From a virus: DNA of 21,890 nucleotides. The translations under genes were made by a program, and so were the position numbers. Below, one piece after another: positions 1-5,769 of this stretch (positions within the stretch are counted from its first letter, which is position 1; each line of letters starts with the position of its first letter). The stretch covers positions 1 through 21,890 of IMG/VR virus record IMGVR_UViG_3300007871_000121; one strand, written 5' to 3'. Under the pieces are notes generated by a model, which was not told where the DNA came from, did not search any database, and worked only from the letters and a program-made list of their open reading frames with translations.

Positions 1-175
1 GGTTACGATAGTCGCCGCGCCTGCATGCTTCTGCAACCGAGGCCGCTATCTTGGCCCGCGTCTCCGGCGGAAACCGCCGCTTGAACCGGCCCGCGTCAAC
101 CCTGCGTCGAAACCCAGGATCCGCGTTCAACCGGCGCATCACCTCAGACTGTTGGGCCCGTCTTCGGTCATTCAT
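1..175 (-). CDS. Partial basic protein after the capsid gene, NUMOD3-like segment
   Basis: The reading frame begins with ATG at 175, 24 bases after the capsid stop, and is open to the left edge, giving 58 residues; its C-terminus is outside the window. The product is very Arg-rich. The stretch FPPETRAKIAASVAEACRRG (residues 35-54) resembles the ETR-x-K-I-x-x-S pattern of NUMOD3 modules found in homing endonucleases. The upstream ribosome binding site is weak (CGAAG). A second ATG four bases downstream is in another frame and closes quickly. The position after the major capsid gene would normally hold a head-completion gene or a homing gene insert. The identity is tentative because only the N-terminal part is visible. 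Confidence 0.55.
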   Translation of the reverse strand, partial: MNDRRRAQQSEVMRRLNADPGFRRRVDAGRFKRRFPPETRAKIAASVAEACRRGDYRN

Positions 176-199
176 CTTCGATTGTTAGTGTGCTACTGG

Positions 200-1186
200 T
201 CAGGGCTCGACGTTGACCGAGTAGGCCAGCGCGGTCGCTGGAATGTGCTCGATCTCTGCGTCCACACGGCAGGTCACGATGAAGCTCGTCACGCCCTCGC
301 GCGGGTCGCGGTAGGTCTCGAACTTGACCATTCGGCGGTATCCGGCCAGCAGGTTGAGTCGGTGACTCAGTAGGATCTCGCTGGTATCCGGCGCACCTGC
401 CGCGATGTCGAGGATCGAAACGGGCTTGATGAGAACACCCTGATACTTCAGGGGTCGCTCGCCCTCCAGCATCTGGTCACCCAGTGGGGTGCCCCGAGCC
501 GTCAGGTTGTCCCGATACTTCTCCTCGAGTCGGGCCGGCACGTAGAACCGCATGTTGGCCTTGTCCTTCTTGAAGCGGTCAGCCAGGCTCGCGAGCAAGG
601 TGCTGAAGATTGCCTGGTAGTCCTGGGCGTCGGCGGTGGCGTCGTAGTCATTGGCGCCCGTACCGTCCTTGGCAACCTCAAACCAGCCATCCAACAGACC
701 TAGGTACGCATCGGTACCCACGACTGCCGTATCGCCGTTGATCAACAGCTCCTCGATGTCGCGTCCCACACGCTCTGCGATCAGAGTGGTGAGCGTGTCA
801 CTGAAGCCGGCTCGCTCGACCTGGTCCTCGAGGACCTCGTCGGTGATCGGAACCTCACCGCGAATCAGCGAAGTGCTGATCTCGATGATGCCCGTAGTCG
901 GCTTGGCGCGGCCGGTGCCTGCCGTGGTTGCGTCGTAGGCATCCACCAGGCGCACACCCTCGACACCGGCACGCATGATGCGACTGCCGAAGTCAAGCTT
1001 GGACTCCTGCCACTTGTTGGAGTTGCTCATGACCGTGCGTACGTCCGGCAGCATCGCCTGAGCGTCGATGGCCACGCGGTAGAACTTAGCGACCTGCTCA
1101 ATGCTGAGCGGTGCCTCGCCTCCGCCGCCAAAGTCGTCAAGACTCAGCGTTGCCTTGCGCAGCAGCTCTTCGTTGTTGAGAGCCAT
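200..1186 (-). CDS. Major capsid protein, HK97 fold
   Basis: This 328-residue protein builds the icosahedral head shell. The length is typical for HK97-fold capsid proteins. The central stretch with EVPITDEVLEDQVE followed by LIAERVGRDIEELLINGD is the hallmark of this family: an E-loop/spine-helix region in which subunits carry a paired acidic helix. The C-terminal part is beta-rich, with VTSFIVTCRVDAEI. There is no long N-terminal delta domain of the HK97 type, consistent with a separate scaffold gene just upstream. The start is ATG at 1186, with AAGGAGG ten bases before it. The gene follows two acidic scaffold-like genes. The family is assigned by motif and context. Confidence 0.88.
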   Translation of the reverse strand: MALNNEELLRKATLSLDDFGGGGEAPLSIEQVAKFYRVAIDAQAMLPDVRTVMSNSNKWQESKLDFGSRIMRAGVEGVRLVDAYDATTAGTGRAKPTTGIIEISTSLIRGEVPITDEVLEDQVERAGFSDTLTTLIAERVGRDIEELLINGDTAVVGTDAYLGLLDGWFEVAKDGTGANDYDATADAQDYQAIFSTLLASLADRFKKDKANMRFYVPARLEEKYRDNLTARGTPLGDQMLEGERPLKYQGVLIKPVSILDIAAGAPDTSEILLSHRLNLLAGYRRMVKFETYRDPREGVTSFIVTCRVDAEIEHIPATALAYSVNVEP

Positions 1187-1194
1187 CTCTAATT

Positions 1195-1212
1195 GTCCTC
1201 CTTCTTGTCGTT
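1195..1212 (-). repeat. 18-bp direct repeat, copy 1 (capsid gene leader)
   Basis: On the minus strand this reads AACGACAAGAAGGAGGAC and carries the ribosome binding site of the capsid gene. An identical 18-base copy lies at 1751-1768, where it encodes the last residues (NDKKED) of the 197-residue protein and serves as ribosome binding site for the gene at 1226-1741. Confidence 0.85.
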
Positions 1213-1219
1213 TGGTGCC

Positions 1220-1239
1220 TAACCCTTAGGTCAGGGTTA
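1220..1239 (-). promoter_or_regulatory. Perfect 7-bp hairpin between scaffold and capsid genes
   Basis: TAACCCT and AGGGTTA form an uninterrupted inverted repeat around a six-base loop. It spans the stop codon of the 171-residue scaffold-like gene and ends about 34 bases before the capsid start. There is no T-run after it, so it is not a classical terminator. It could protect the 5' end of a processed capsid mRNA or modulate coupling; this role is inferred. Confidence 0.45.
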
Positions 1240-1741
1240 CGGCCTCGCCGGGATGCTTGGCGATACGCCTCATGGCGTTACCGATCTGAGCAAGGTCCTT
1301 GTCGCCACCCGTGTTCTTCTCGAGGTTGGTGTCGTCATCACCCTTGTCATCGCCCTTGTCACCGTCGTCGCCGCCCGCACTCTTCTTCACGACCGTGCCC
1401 TTTTCCAGGGCCTCGACGCGCTCGAGTGCCTTCTCTAGAGCCTCGCGAGTCACCTTGTGCTCCTCGCTGAGCTCCTTAATCGCCTTCACGATCGTGCCGG
1501 GCTCCTCGCCCTTGTCCTCGTCCTTAGCCTCACGGCCGGGAGCAAGCACCTTGGCGATGGCCGCGACTGCCTCGTTCAGGCTGTCAACGGACTTCTTGAC
1601 CTCGTCGACCGGGTTGGGCTTATCGCCCTTGTCGTCGTCATCCTTGTCGTCGTCGGCCTTGTTACCCGTGGCCTCCTCGGACTTCGCGATGGCGCCGGCG
1701 AGCTGGTCGCCTAGGCCGTCGAAGAGCTTGTCCATGTCCAT
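1226..1741 (-). CDS. Acidic coiled-coil protein, probable head scaffold
   Basis: This 171-residue protein is strongly acidic. It has two low-complexity Asp/Lys/Gly tracts (about residues 29-42 and 122-138, with DDDKGD and DDGDKGDDKGDDD repeats) flanking a heptad-like helix (about 85-115, KAIKELSEEHKVTREALEKA). Composition, helical content and position directly before the major capsid gene are those of capsid scaffolding proteins, which direct procapsid assembly and are then removed or degraded. No conserved scaffold signature was recognised, so the assignment rests on context and composition. ATG at 1741 follows the previous stop by three bases and uses the ribosome binding site inside the 18-bp repeat at 1751-1768. 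The second Met (residue 3) is an equally possible start. Confidence 0.65.
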   Translation of the reverse strand: MDMDKLFDGLGDQLAGAIAKSEEATGNKADDDKDDDDKGDKPNPVDEVKKSVDSLNEAVAAIAKVLAPGREAKDEDKGEEPGTIVKAIKELSEEHKVTREALEKALERVEALEKGTVVKKSAGGDDGDKGDDKGDDDTNLEKNTGGDKDLAQIGNAMRRIAKHPGEAVTLT

Positions 1742-1744
1742 CGT

Positions 1745-2338
1745 CTACTCGTCCTCCTTCTTGTCGTTGAGCGCGGTCGTCACGCTCTCCTTGAGCTGGG
1801 TCACGCGCTCGCGAACCTTGGTGGTCCGCTCCTCTACACTCCCATCGGAGTGGATAATGGCTGCCACGTCCTCGCAGAACGTAGGCCACTCGACCTCGAT
1901 CGCCTTCTTGAAGGCCGCCTCGGCTTCCGCCTCCTGCTGCTGTCCGAGAACACGTCCTCGAACCGCCTGCCAGAGAGCCTGTAGGGCTCCGACCCTCGGC
2001 TTAGGATACTCGGCACCCTTTCCAACATCGCCATCGGACTGCTGAGCATAGCCGAAACCATGATCAACTTCCTTAAGCCACTTTGACAGGGTACCGGCCG
2101 CAGCCTGAACCTCAGCCGGCGCGCCGGATAGGTCGGTAGCCTCGAGTGTGCCCATCAGCGTGTTAAACGCCTTGGCGAACTCCTCTTCGGCCTTGATCAG
2201 ATCCTCGAGGTCCTGGACGTCCACATCAGCGGACTTCATTACAATCCAGCCCTCCTCTTCATTGGCAGGATGATCCACGCCGGACGTTTCATCCCAGCGC
2301 ATGTCAACGATGAGCTTACGATCGTCGCTGTCTGCCAT
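1745..2338 (-). CDS. Acidic head-assembly protein, scaffold- or protease-linked
   Basis: This 197-residue protein opens with DETSGVDHPANEEEGWIVMK (residues 16-35). That resembles the motif (EVSxVDxPAN followed by a Lys-containing strand) that often ends the protease part of XkdF/prohead-protease proteins and begins the scaffold part. The rest is helical and acidic, with an Ala/Glu-rich segment around QQQEAEAEAAFKKAIE. It may be a scaffold component detached from the protease, which here lies 8.5 kb away. The start at 2338 has no spaced ribosome binding site and lies only nine bases after a TATAAT box, so translation may be leaderless. An internal Met at residue 34 has GAGGAGG before it and is an alternative start, but it would remove the conserved motif. 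Confidence 0.62.
   Translation of the reverse strand: MADSDDRKLIVDMRWDETSGVDHPANEEEGWIVMKSADVDVQDLEDLIKAEEEFAKAFNTLMGTLEATDLSGAPAEVQAAAGTLSKWLKEVDHGFGYAQQSDGDVGKGAEYPKPRVGALQALWQAVRGRVLGQQQEAEAEAAFKKAIEVEWPTFCEDVAAIIHSDGSVEERTTKVRERVTQLKESVTTALNDKKEDE
1751..1768 (-). repeat. 18-bp direct repeat, copy 2 (end of 197-residue gene)
   Basis: Identical to 1195-1212. It encodes the C-terminal residues NDKKED and supplies GGAGG for the next gene. The coding context suggests this is the original copy and the capsid leader the derived one. Confidence 0.85.
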
Positions 2339-2347
2339 CTCGGTACC

Positions 2348-2378
2348 ATTATACTACACATGAACGCATAATGGACAA
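2348..2378 (-). promoter_or_regulatory. Candidate promoter of the scaffold-capsid genes
   Basis: The minus strand has a perfect TATAAT at 2353-2348. The best upstream hexamer is TTGTCC (2378-2373), at a long 19-base spacing, so the -35 match is weak. The box follows a strong terminator and precedes the scaffold-capsid genes, which supports a fresh start of transcription. The predicted start point is only a few bases before the ATG at 2338, which would make the mRNA nearly leaderless. Confidence 0.5.
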
Positions 2379-2390
2379 AAACTAGGCAGG

Positions 2391-2428
2391 CAAAAGAAAA
2401 GCCCTCCCGGGGGTCAGCCGGAAGGACT
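2391..2428 (-). terminator. Strong rho-independent terminator of the accessory/lysis block
   Basis: On the minus strand AGTCCTTCCGG pairs with CCGGGAGGGCT (11 pairs, two of them G-U) around a seven-base loop, followed by TTTTCTTTTG. It lies 31 bases after the stop of the C2H2-like gene at 2459 and before the TATAAT box at 2348, so it separates the accessory/lysis transcript from the capsid transcript. Confidence 0.85.
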
Positions 2429-2458
2429 CTTCGGAGGTGTGGCGGTAGCTCAAATGGG

Positions 2459-2695
2459 CTATGCTATGGGGGCAGCCTCGCACTGTTTCAGAGTAGCAGT
2501 AAGCTTGTGCGAGATCCGCAGGTGGTCCTTCAATGAAGCCAGCGCGTAAGCCACGCTCGTGATCGACAGGATGCTAATCCTACACTGAGGACAGAACACC
2601 CGATAGGCTGTCACAGGCCCGGTCTTCACCGAGACCTGCTCTTCGTGAACTATGATGTCAGCTGAAAAGTCATGTAGCTCCGGAGGCTCAAACAT
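2459..2695 (-). CDS. Small C2H2-type zinc-finger-like protein
   Basis: This 78-residue protein has C35-x2-C38-x19-H58-x4-H63 (FCPQC, then DHLRISHK), a plausible single zinc site of the C2H2 kind. The spacing between the Cys and His pairs is longer than in classical fingers, with a hydrophobic helix between them. The start chosen is ATG at 2695, which overlaps the stop of the upstream gene by eight bases and has GGAGG five bases before it; upstream ATG codons lack a comparable site. It is the last gene before the terminator at 2391-2428. Function is unknown; nucleic-acid binding is only a guess from the finger. Confidence 0.7.
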   Translation of the reverse strand: MFEPPELHDFSADIIVHEEQVSVKTGPVTAYRVFCPQCRISILSITSVAYALASLKDHLRISHKLTATLKQCEAAPIA

Positions 2696-2882
2696 TGGTG
2701 CCTCCATTCTTACCCGGGCGAATCTTCTTGGCCGTCGCCACAAGGAAAGCTGTTTCCGCCTTGATCTTGTTAGCCTTGGCCATGATGTACTGGTTCACCG
2801 CGCCCAGCAAACTCAGCGAACCCAGAAACGTGATCAAGGCCGCGGCGCCCATGGCGAGTTGGATAAAGATGTTGTCTAACAT
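2688..2882 (-). CDS. Small membrane protein, holin candidate
   Basis: This 64-residue protein has one clear membrane segment near the N-terminus (about residues 6-33: IFIQLAMGAAALITFLGSLS and on) and a basic, hydrophilic C-terminal tail (KKIRPGKNGG). This is a holin-like or antiholin-like shape, though a single span and no sequence signature make that inference only. The start is ATG at 2882, with GGGGAGG eight bases before it. It follows a 3D-domain cell-wall protein and a 26-residue hydrophobic peptide, which together look like a lysis group. Other small phage membrane proteins would look the same. Confidence 0.68.
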   Translation of the reverse strand: MLDNIFIQLAMGAAALITFLGSLSLLGAVNQYIMAKANKIKAETAFLVATAKKIRPGKNGGTNV

Positions 2883-2896
2883 TTTCTCGCCTCCCC

Positions 2897-2977
2897 TCAA
2901 CAGAACAACTTGTCTAAGACAATCAACACGTCGAGTGCTACCCAAAAGATGCAACCCTTGATCCAGAGCGGTATCAC
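2897..2977 (-). CDS. 26-residue hydrophobic peptide
   Basis: A short reading frame starts with GTG at 2977, overlapping the stop of the 3D-domain gene as GTGA, with GGGAGGG six bases before the start. The product (MIPLWIKGCIFWVALDVLIV followed by LDKLFC) is almost entirely one membrane-spanning segment. It ends 14 bases before the next start. The ribosome binding site and the coupled overlap are the main support. The size would suit a lysis regulator or a small holin-like peptide, but no family is recognised. Confidence 0.5.
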   Translation of the reverse strand: MIPLWIKGCIFWVALDVLIVLDKLFC

Positions 2978-3450
2978 TGTGCCCTCCCGATGAATGTCAC
3001 CGGTGCCCAGTTACCGAGTCTAGTCAAGAGCTCCCAGCCCTCCGCGTCAAACTCGACCCAGACATCGATGTGATCACCGTGTACCTTTCCTCCCGTGTCG
3101 CCACAGAGGTACCGCACGCCGGCCAACTCTAGTATGTATTCACGGTACGCAGGATCACAGGCCGCCATGCCCGGACCGACATCGTAACCCCACTTGGTGA
3201 TGCCTCGTCCACCCGAACCTTCCTCCCAGGAGTAGAAGGACACGTAGAAGGTACGAATGGTACCGGCGAGAGGAATCGAACCTCCAATCTTCGGATTAAG
3301 AGTCCGCTGCTCTGCCAATTGAGCTACGCCGGCATCCTCTTCCATTATAACAGATGTAGGTGTAGGACCACTTGTCGGAATTGCCATGGGCCCGGTAGCA
3401 AACATACTGGTGACCCAGACAATCAGCGCAACGATGATCTTAAGTATCAT
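2974..3450 (-). CDS. Exported 3D-domain cell-wall protein with embedded tRNA
   Basis: This 158-residue protein begins with a signal-peptide or membrane-anchor segment (residues 1-19, MILKIIVALIVWVTSMFATG) and a Pro/Thr-rich linker. Residues 68-154 match the 3D domain, a double-psi barrel named for three Asp residues: D99 in AACDP, D118 in GDTGG and D129 in HIDVWV. 3D domains occur in lytic transglycosylases and other peptidoglycan-acting proteins, so a role in lysis or wall remodelling is likely. Residues 40-64 (VAQLAEQRTLNPKIGGSIPL in part) are the translation of a complete tRNA-Lys gene lying in frame inside this gene. No alternative start with a ribosome binding site was seen after the tRNA, so the open frame may be translated whole, or the N-terminal part and the domain may be separate remnants. 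Confidence 0.72.
   Translation of the reverse strand: MILKIIVALIVWVTSMFATGPMAIPTSGPTPTSVIMEEDAGVAQLAEQRTLNPKIGGSIPLAGTIRTFYVSFYSWEEGSGGRGITKWGYDVGPGMAACDPAYREYILELAGVRYLCGDTGGKVHGDHIDVWVEFDAEGWELLTRLGNWAPVTFIGRAQ
3258..3333 (-). tRNA. tRNA-Lys (anticodon CTT), CCA encoded
   Basis: A complete cloverleaf can be folded. The acceptor stem is GCCGGCG/CGCCGGT (first pair G-U), the D stem GCTC/GAGC with loop AATTGGCA, the anticodon loop CTCTTAA, the variable region AGATT, the T stem GGAGG/CCTCT and the T loop TTCGATT. The discriminator is A and CCA is encoded. The anticodon CTT reads lysine AAG codons, which are frequent in this phage. The one defect is a G27-A43 mismatch at the end of the anticodon stem. 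A perfect TATAAT lies 11-16 bases upstream. The gene sits inside the reading frame of a 3D-domain protein. Confidence 0.95.
3344..3372 (-). promoter_or_regulatory. Candidate internal promoter for the tRNA
   Basis: TATAAT at 3349-3344 ends ten bases before the 5' end of tRNA-Lys, placing transcription start a few bases upstream of the tRNA. The hexamer at the ideal 17-base spacing is AGTGGT, a poor -35 match. The box lies inside the protein reading frame (codons for V-I-M), so chance cannot be excluded. Confidence 0.4.
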
Positions 3451-3458
3451 GGCGCTAC

Positions 3459-3692
3459 CTACATCTCAAGCGTGTACCTACCCGGGTGCTGCATGCACTC
3501 GCGTAAATGACCGCGTTCCATCTCGCGTAGCATAACACCAAACCCCATACGCGCGACGTACTCCCCCTTGTTGAGGATGACCTCGCCGTCCTCACGTGTC
3601 ATCGGAAAGCGATGGCCACGCCCGAGCTTCGATCGTCTGATCGCTTGCTGCGCCGTGGTCGCCATCTCCTTGGGACTCAAGCACTCATGCAT
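3459..3692 (-). CDS. Unknown 77-residue basic protein
   Basis: No family is recognised. The protein is basic, with Arg/Lys spread throughout, four Met in the second half and no membrane segment. Two Cys (C4 and C66) are isolated and do not form a metal site. It begins with ATG at 3692 after a weak GGGG site ten bases upstream, follows the 57-residue gene with a nine-base gap and precedes the 3D-domain gene by eight bases, so it is part of the same transcript. Confidence 0.6.
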   Translation of the reverse strand: MHECLSPKEMATTAQQAIRRSKLGRGHRFPMTREDGEVILNKGEYVARMGFGVMLREMERGHLRECMQHPGRYTLEM

Positions 3693-3701
3693 CTCGTGCC
3701 C

Positions 3702-3875
3702 CTACTTGGCCAGCTTGCACGTCCGGGATTCGATCCACTTGAACTTCTCGAGCTCAAAGTCCCAGACGAGAAACTCGGCGCGGAACGGTCCACCATAGTG
3801 CACCGCAAACACGTCATAGAGATGGGCCTCGTCCGTGCCCTTGACCTCTTGCGTCACCTTGAATAGGACTGCCAT
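3702..3875 (-). CDS. Unknown 57-residue protein
   Basis: The product alternates hydrophobic and charged residues (VLFKVTQEVKGTDEAHLYDV, then FRAEFLVWDFELEKFKWIES). That pattern suggests a small beta-sheet domain, ending in a basic CKLAK tail. The start chosen is ATG at 3875, with GGGAGG eight bases before it; a GTG three codons upstream lies on the ribosome binding site itself. No family is recognised and no function is proposed. Confidence 0.62.
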   Translation of the reverse strand: MAVLFKVTQEVKGTDEAHLYDVFAVHYGGPFRAEFLVWDFELEKFKWIESRTCKLAK

Positions 3876-3904
3876 TGAACACACCTCCCGTGTTAGACTA
3901 TACC

Positions 3905-4603
3905 CTAGCCGGCCAACGCCACGCCCTCTGTGAACGCCTGGTGATACTTACTGGGCAGACGCTTGACAATGCGGTCGGGGAATTGCCGCCGACCCAACAC
4001 GAACCCGTACTCGATGAAGAGCCAGAGCAGCGCATTGCTGTTGACATAGTGCGCGCCCTCAGTCGCCGTGTCCACCACAGGTCGGACGTCCGCGAAGTAC
4101 AATGACCGCAGCTCATCCTCGCTCACCATGAAACGCAGGCGCAGTGAGACGTACCACTTGCGGTCAGGGTCGTCAGAGACATCCTCGATGTAGAGCCCCT
4201 CGTGAACCTGTGGTAGGCGCGTGACCGCAGTCTCTTGATACCGGTCGCGGAAGTCCTCCTCATAAGTGGTAGGCACCTCAGCAGAGAGCATACCGCGTAC
4301 TGCCAAGAATCCCATGGTCTGAACCAGCTCCGAGTCCAGGGCATACTTGTTGGAGCGCACACGCTCCTTGGCCTGCCGCCGCAGCATCGCGCTTACCTTA
4401 GGCCGCCACGGGACTGCCGGCACTGGCAAACGGTTCTCAATGATCTGCCGCTGCACTGACTCGGTAAGGACCTGGGTCTCACCCGTCTTGTCACCGCTCA
4501 GGTACTTGGCCAGGAACTTCTCGCCCGGGAGCCGCTGCTTGACAACATACTCACCAAACCGGTTGCGGAACCGGTGTCCCTCATTGAACTCAATCGGTCC
4601 CAT
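3905..4603 (-). CDS. Unknown 232-residue protein
   Basis: The start chosen is ATG at 4603, preceded by AAGGAGA at good spacing; the frame is open further upstream but that part overlaps the previous gene. The N-terminal 45 residues (FNEGHRFRNRFGEYVVKQRL and on, with a Gly-Asp turn) look like a small barrel. The middle is helical and basic (MLRRQAKERVRSNKYALDSE), and the C-terminal half is mixed, with WYVSLRLRFMV. It is one of the larger accessory proteins in the block. No catalytic motif was found and no family is recognised. Confidence 0.72.
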   Translation of the reverse strand: MGPIEFNEGHRFRNRFGEYVVKQRLPGEKFLAKYLSGDKTGETQVLTESVQRQIIENRLPVPAVPWRPKVSAMLRRQAKERVRSNKYALDSELVQTMGFLAVRGMLSAEVPTTYEEDFRDRYQETAVTRLPQVHEGLYIEDVSDDPDRKWYVSLRLRFMVSEDELRSLYFADVRPVVDTATEGAHYVNSNALLWLFIEYGFVLGRRQFPDRIVKRLPSKYHQAFTEGVALAG

Positions 4604-4814
4604 CGTCTGTCTCCTTTCGCGTGCGCCGCCGCTCGGCCTTGCGCTCGATCTTGCGCTTCGCCAGGTAGTCATCGAGCTCGGCCATCGGCACGTTTACCAC
4701 CCGTCCGTCAAGCTCGTGACAGGGAACGACCGTGCACGAGTTCAGGTACCGCATGGATTCGTCACTGGTCGGACTAATCCTCCGAGCGTACCATCCTGGC
4801 TCTATTGCTGCCAT
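4590..4814 (-). CDS. Unknown 74-residue basic protein
   Basis: It starts with ATG at 4814, with a strong GGAGGTG seven bases upstream, and overlaps the next gene by 14 bases, suggesting translational coupling. A segment RVVNVPMAELDDYLAKRKIE is followed by a highly basic helix (ERKAERRRTRKE) and an acidic tip. The basic tail could bind nucleic acid. No family is recognised. Confidence 0.66.
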   Translation of the reverse strand: MAAIEPGWYARRISPTSDESMRYLNSCTVVPCHELDGRVVNVPMAELDDYLAKRKIERKAERRRTRKETDDGTD

Positions 4815-4825
4815 CGTGACACCTC

Positions 4826-5041
4826 CTACCTAACTATACCTCTCGCCCGCAGCTCCTCGCCGATTGCATTGGCTGCCTTTGCGGCCTGCTGACAGATATT
4901 CATCCGTCGCGCATAGCAGCGCGGACAACCCAGCCGCGGATGCCAACAACCCTCACAGAAGACATGCCAGCACTGACCGCACACCCGGGTCACGGGCTTC
5001 TTTCCGTCACCACACCATTGACACGTGTTGCTCCAACCCAT
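4826..5041 (-). CDS. 71-residue RING-like zinc protein
   Basis: The first 42 residues carry C7-x2-C10-x13-C24-x-H26-x2-C29-x2-C32-x6-C39-x2-C42. That fits the C3HC4 RING spacing exactly and ends in the typical C-P-x-C. C21 is an extra Cys, so two separate zinc ribbons (C7/C10/C21/C24 and C29/C32/C39/C42) are an alternative reading. The remaining 29 residues form one Ala-rich helix. The ATG at 5041 shares one base with the stop of the upstream gene (TGATG). RING domains are mostly eukaryotic ubiquitin-ligase modules; in a phage this may be convergence of a small treble-clef or zinc-ribbon fold. Function is unknown. Confidence 0.72.
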   Translation of the reverse strand: MGWSNTCQWCGDGKKPVTRVCGQCWHVFCEGCWHPRLGCPRCYARRMNICQQAAKAANAIGEELRARGIVR

Positions 5042-5412
5042 CAGGCCCTAACCTTCGCTTCCCAGAACCGGCACTGTTGCTCAATATGCGTGGGCACGGG
5101 ACCGGTCTCGTGCTCGTCGTACCATGTCAGCGCCTTCGTCTGCCAATGCGCGCACTTCGCCGACGCCGCGTGATACTCGTCGTGCGACAACTCGGGCGGC
5201 CCATAGGCCAGGTAGTGCTTATAGTAGTCACACTCGTGACGGTCGCACACGTTCAACTTCGCGATCAGCTCGAGTACCTCTTTGTATCCTCTCACCTTAC
5301 CACGCTCGTGCGCCACCTCTTCGGCATCCCCGAACGAGTGATAGTCGTTCTCGAGCCGATCCTCTAGATTGGCCAGCCGCTCCTCGAGCTGTTCCTTCAG
5401 CACACTAAACAT
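5041..5412 (-). CDS. Unknown 123-residue coiled-coil protein
   Basis: The start chosen is ATG at 5412, with GAGGAGGG five bases upstream; it overlaps the stop of the previous gene by eight bases. The first 25 residues form a heptad-like helix (LKEQLEERLANLEDRLEN). A second helix follows, then a region with Cys and His (CDRHECDYYKHY, a Cys before HW, a late QQC). This could bind a metal but lacks regular spacing. No family is recognised. Confidence 0.68.
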   Translation of the reverse strand: MFSVLKEQLEERLANLEDRLENDYHSFGDAEEVAHERGKVRGYKEVLELIAKLNVCDRHECDYYKHYLAYGPPELSHDEYHAASAKCAHWQTKALTWYDEHETGPVPTHIEQQCRFWEAKVRA

Positions 5413-5767
5413 GCTTACCCTCCTCGTCCATGTACTTGCGCATCGTCCGACGCGCTTCTTGGATCGCGGCCCACCAGACCGGGTCCCGTCGGTGCAGCTC
5501 CTCGGTGATCTCCTCATCAGTCAAGCGCAGGGCAGCCTCAGCATCGTCGAGCGCCCGCAGAGCGTCACTCAGAGCCTCCTGACCCTGCACTACCTGTTCC
5601 ATGCCGGTGTTACCCTGCGCACGCCGCAATTGCTTGAGTGCTTCACGCTGCACGCCCGGGTCGATATCAGACAATTGGCGCGACAAGTGCGCATCCTTGT
5701 GTGGCGGAATCGTGAAGTCCTCAGGGTCGTCGTACCAGGTCGTGTGGTCAAGCGGGTCAAATCCCAT
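5405..5767 (-). CDS. Unknown 120-residue acidic helical protein
   Basis: ATG at 5767 follows the previous stop after two bases. The N-terminus is aromatic and acidic (DHTTWYDDPEDF). The middle is a long helix (EALSDALRALDDAEAALRLT), followed by a second helix with a WW pair and a basic-acidic tail. There are no Cys residues or membrane segments. It overlaps the next gene by eight bases. No family is recognised; the shape suggests a small helical-bundle protein. Confidence 0.68.
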   Translation of the reverse strand: MGFDPLDHTTWYDDPEDFTIPPHKDAHLSRQLSDIDPGVQREALKQLRRAQGNTGMEQVVQGQEALSDALRALDDAEAALRLTDEEITEELHRRDPVWWAAIQEARRTMRKYMDEEGKHV

Positions 5768-5769
5768 GG

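Noticed and set aside
1315-1400. Repeated gtcatc/cgcccttgtc units as a tandem-repeat regulatory array
   Set aside because: They are codons of the Asp/Lys/Gly low-complexity tract of the scaffold-like protein.
1299-2045. Long plus-strand Ser-rich frame of 248 codons
   Set aside because: It is the antisense of the acidic scaffold-like genes; Asp/Lys-rich codons read backwards give Ser/Leu-rich sequence.
2434-2510. tRNA-like start on the plus strand (GGCGGTAGCTCAAATGGGC)
   Set aside because: Only the D-arm resembles a tRNA; no anticodon arm, T-arm or matching acceptor end follows.
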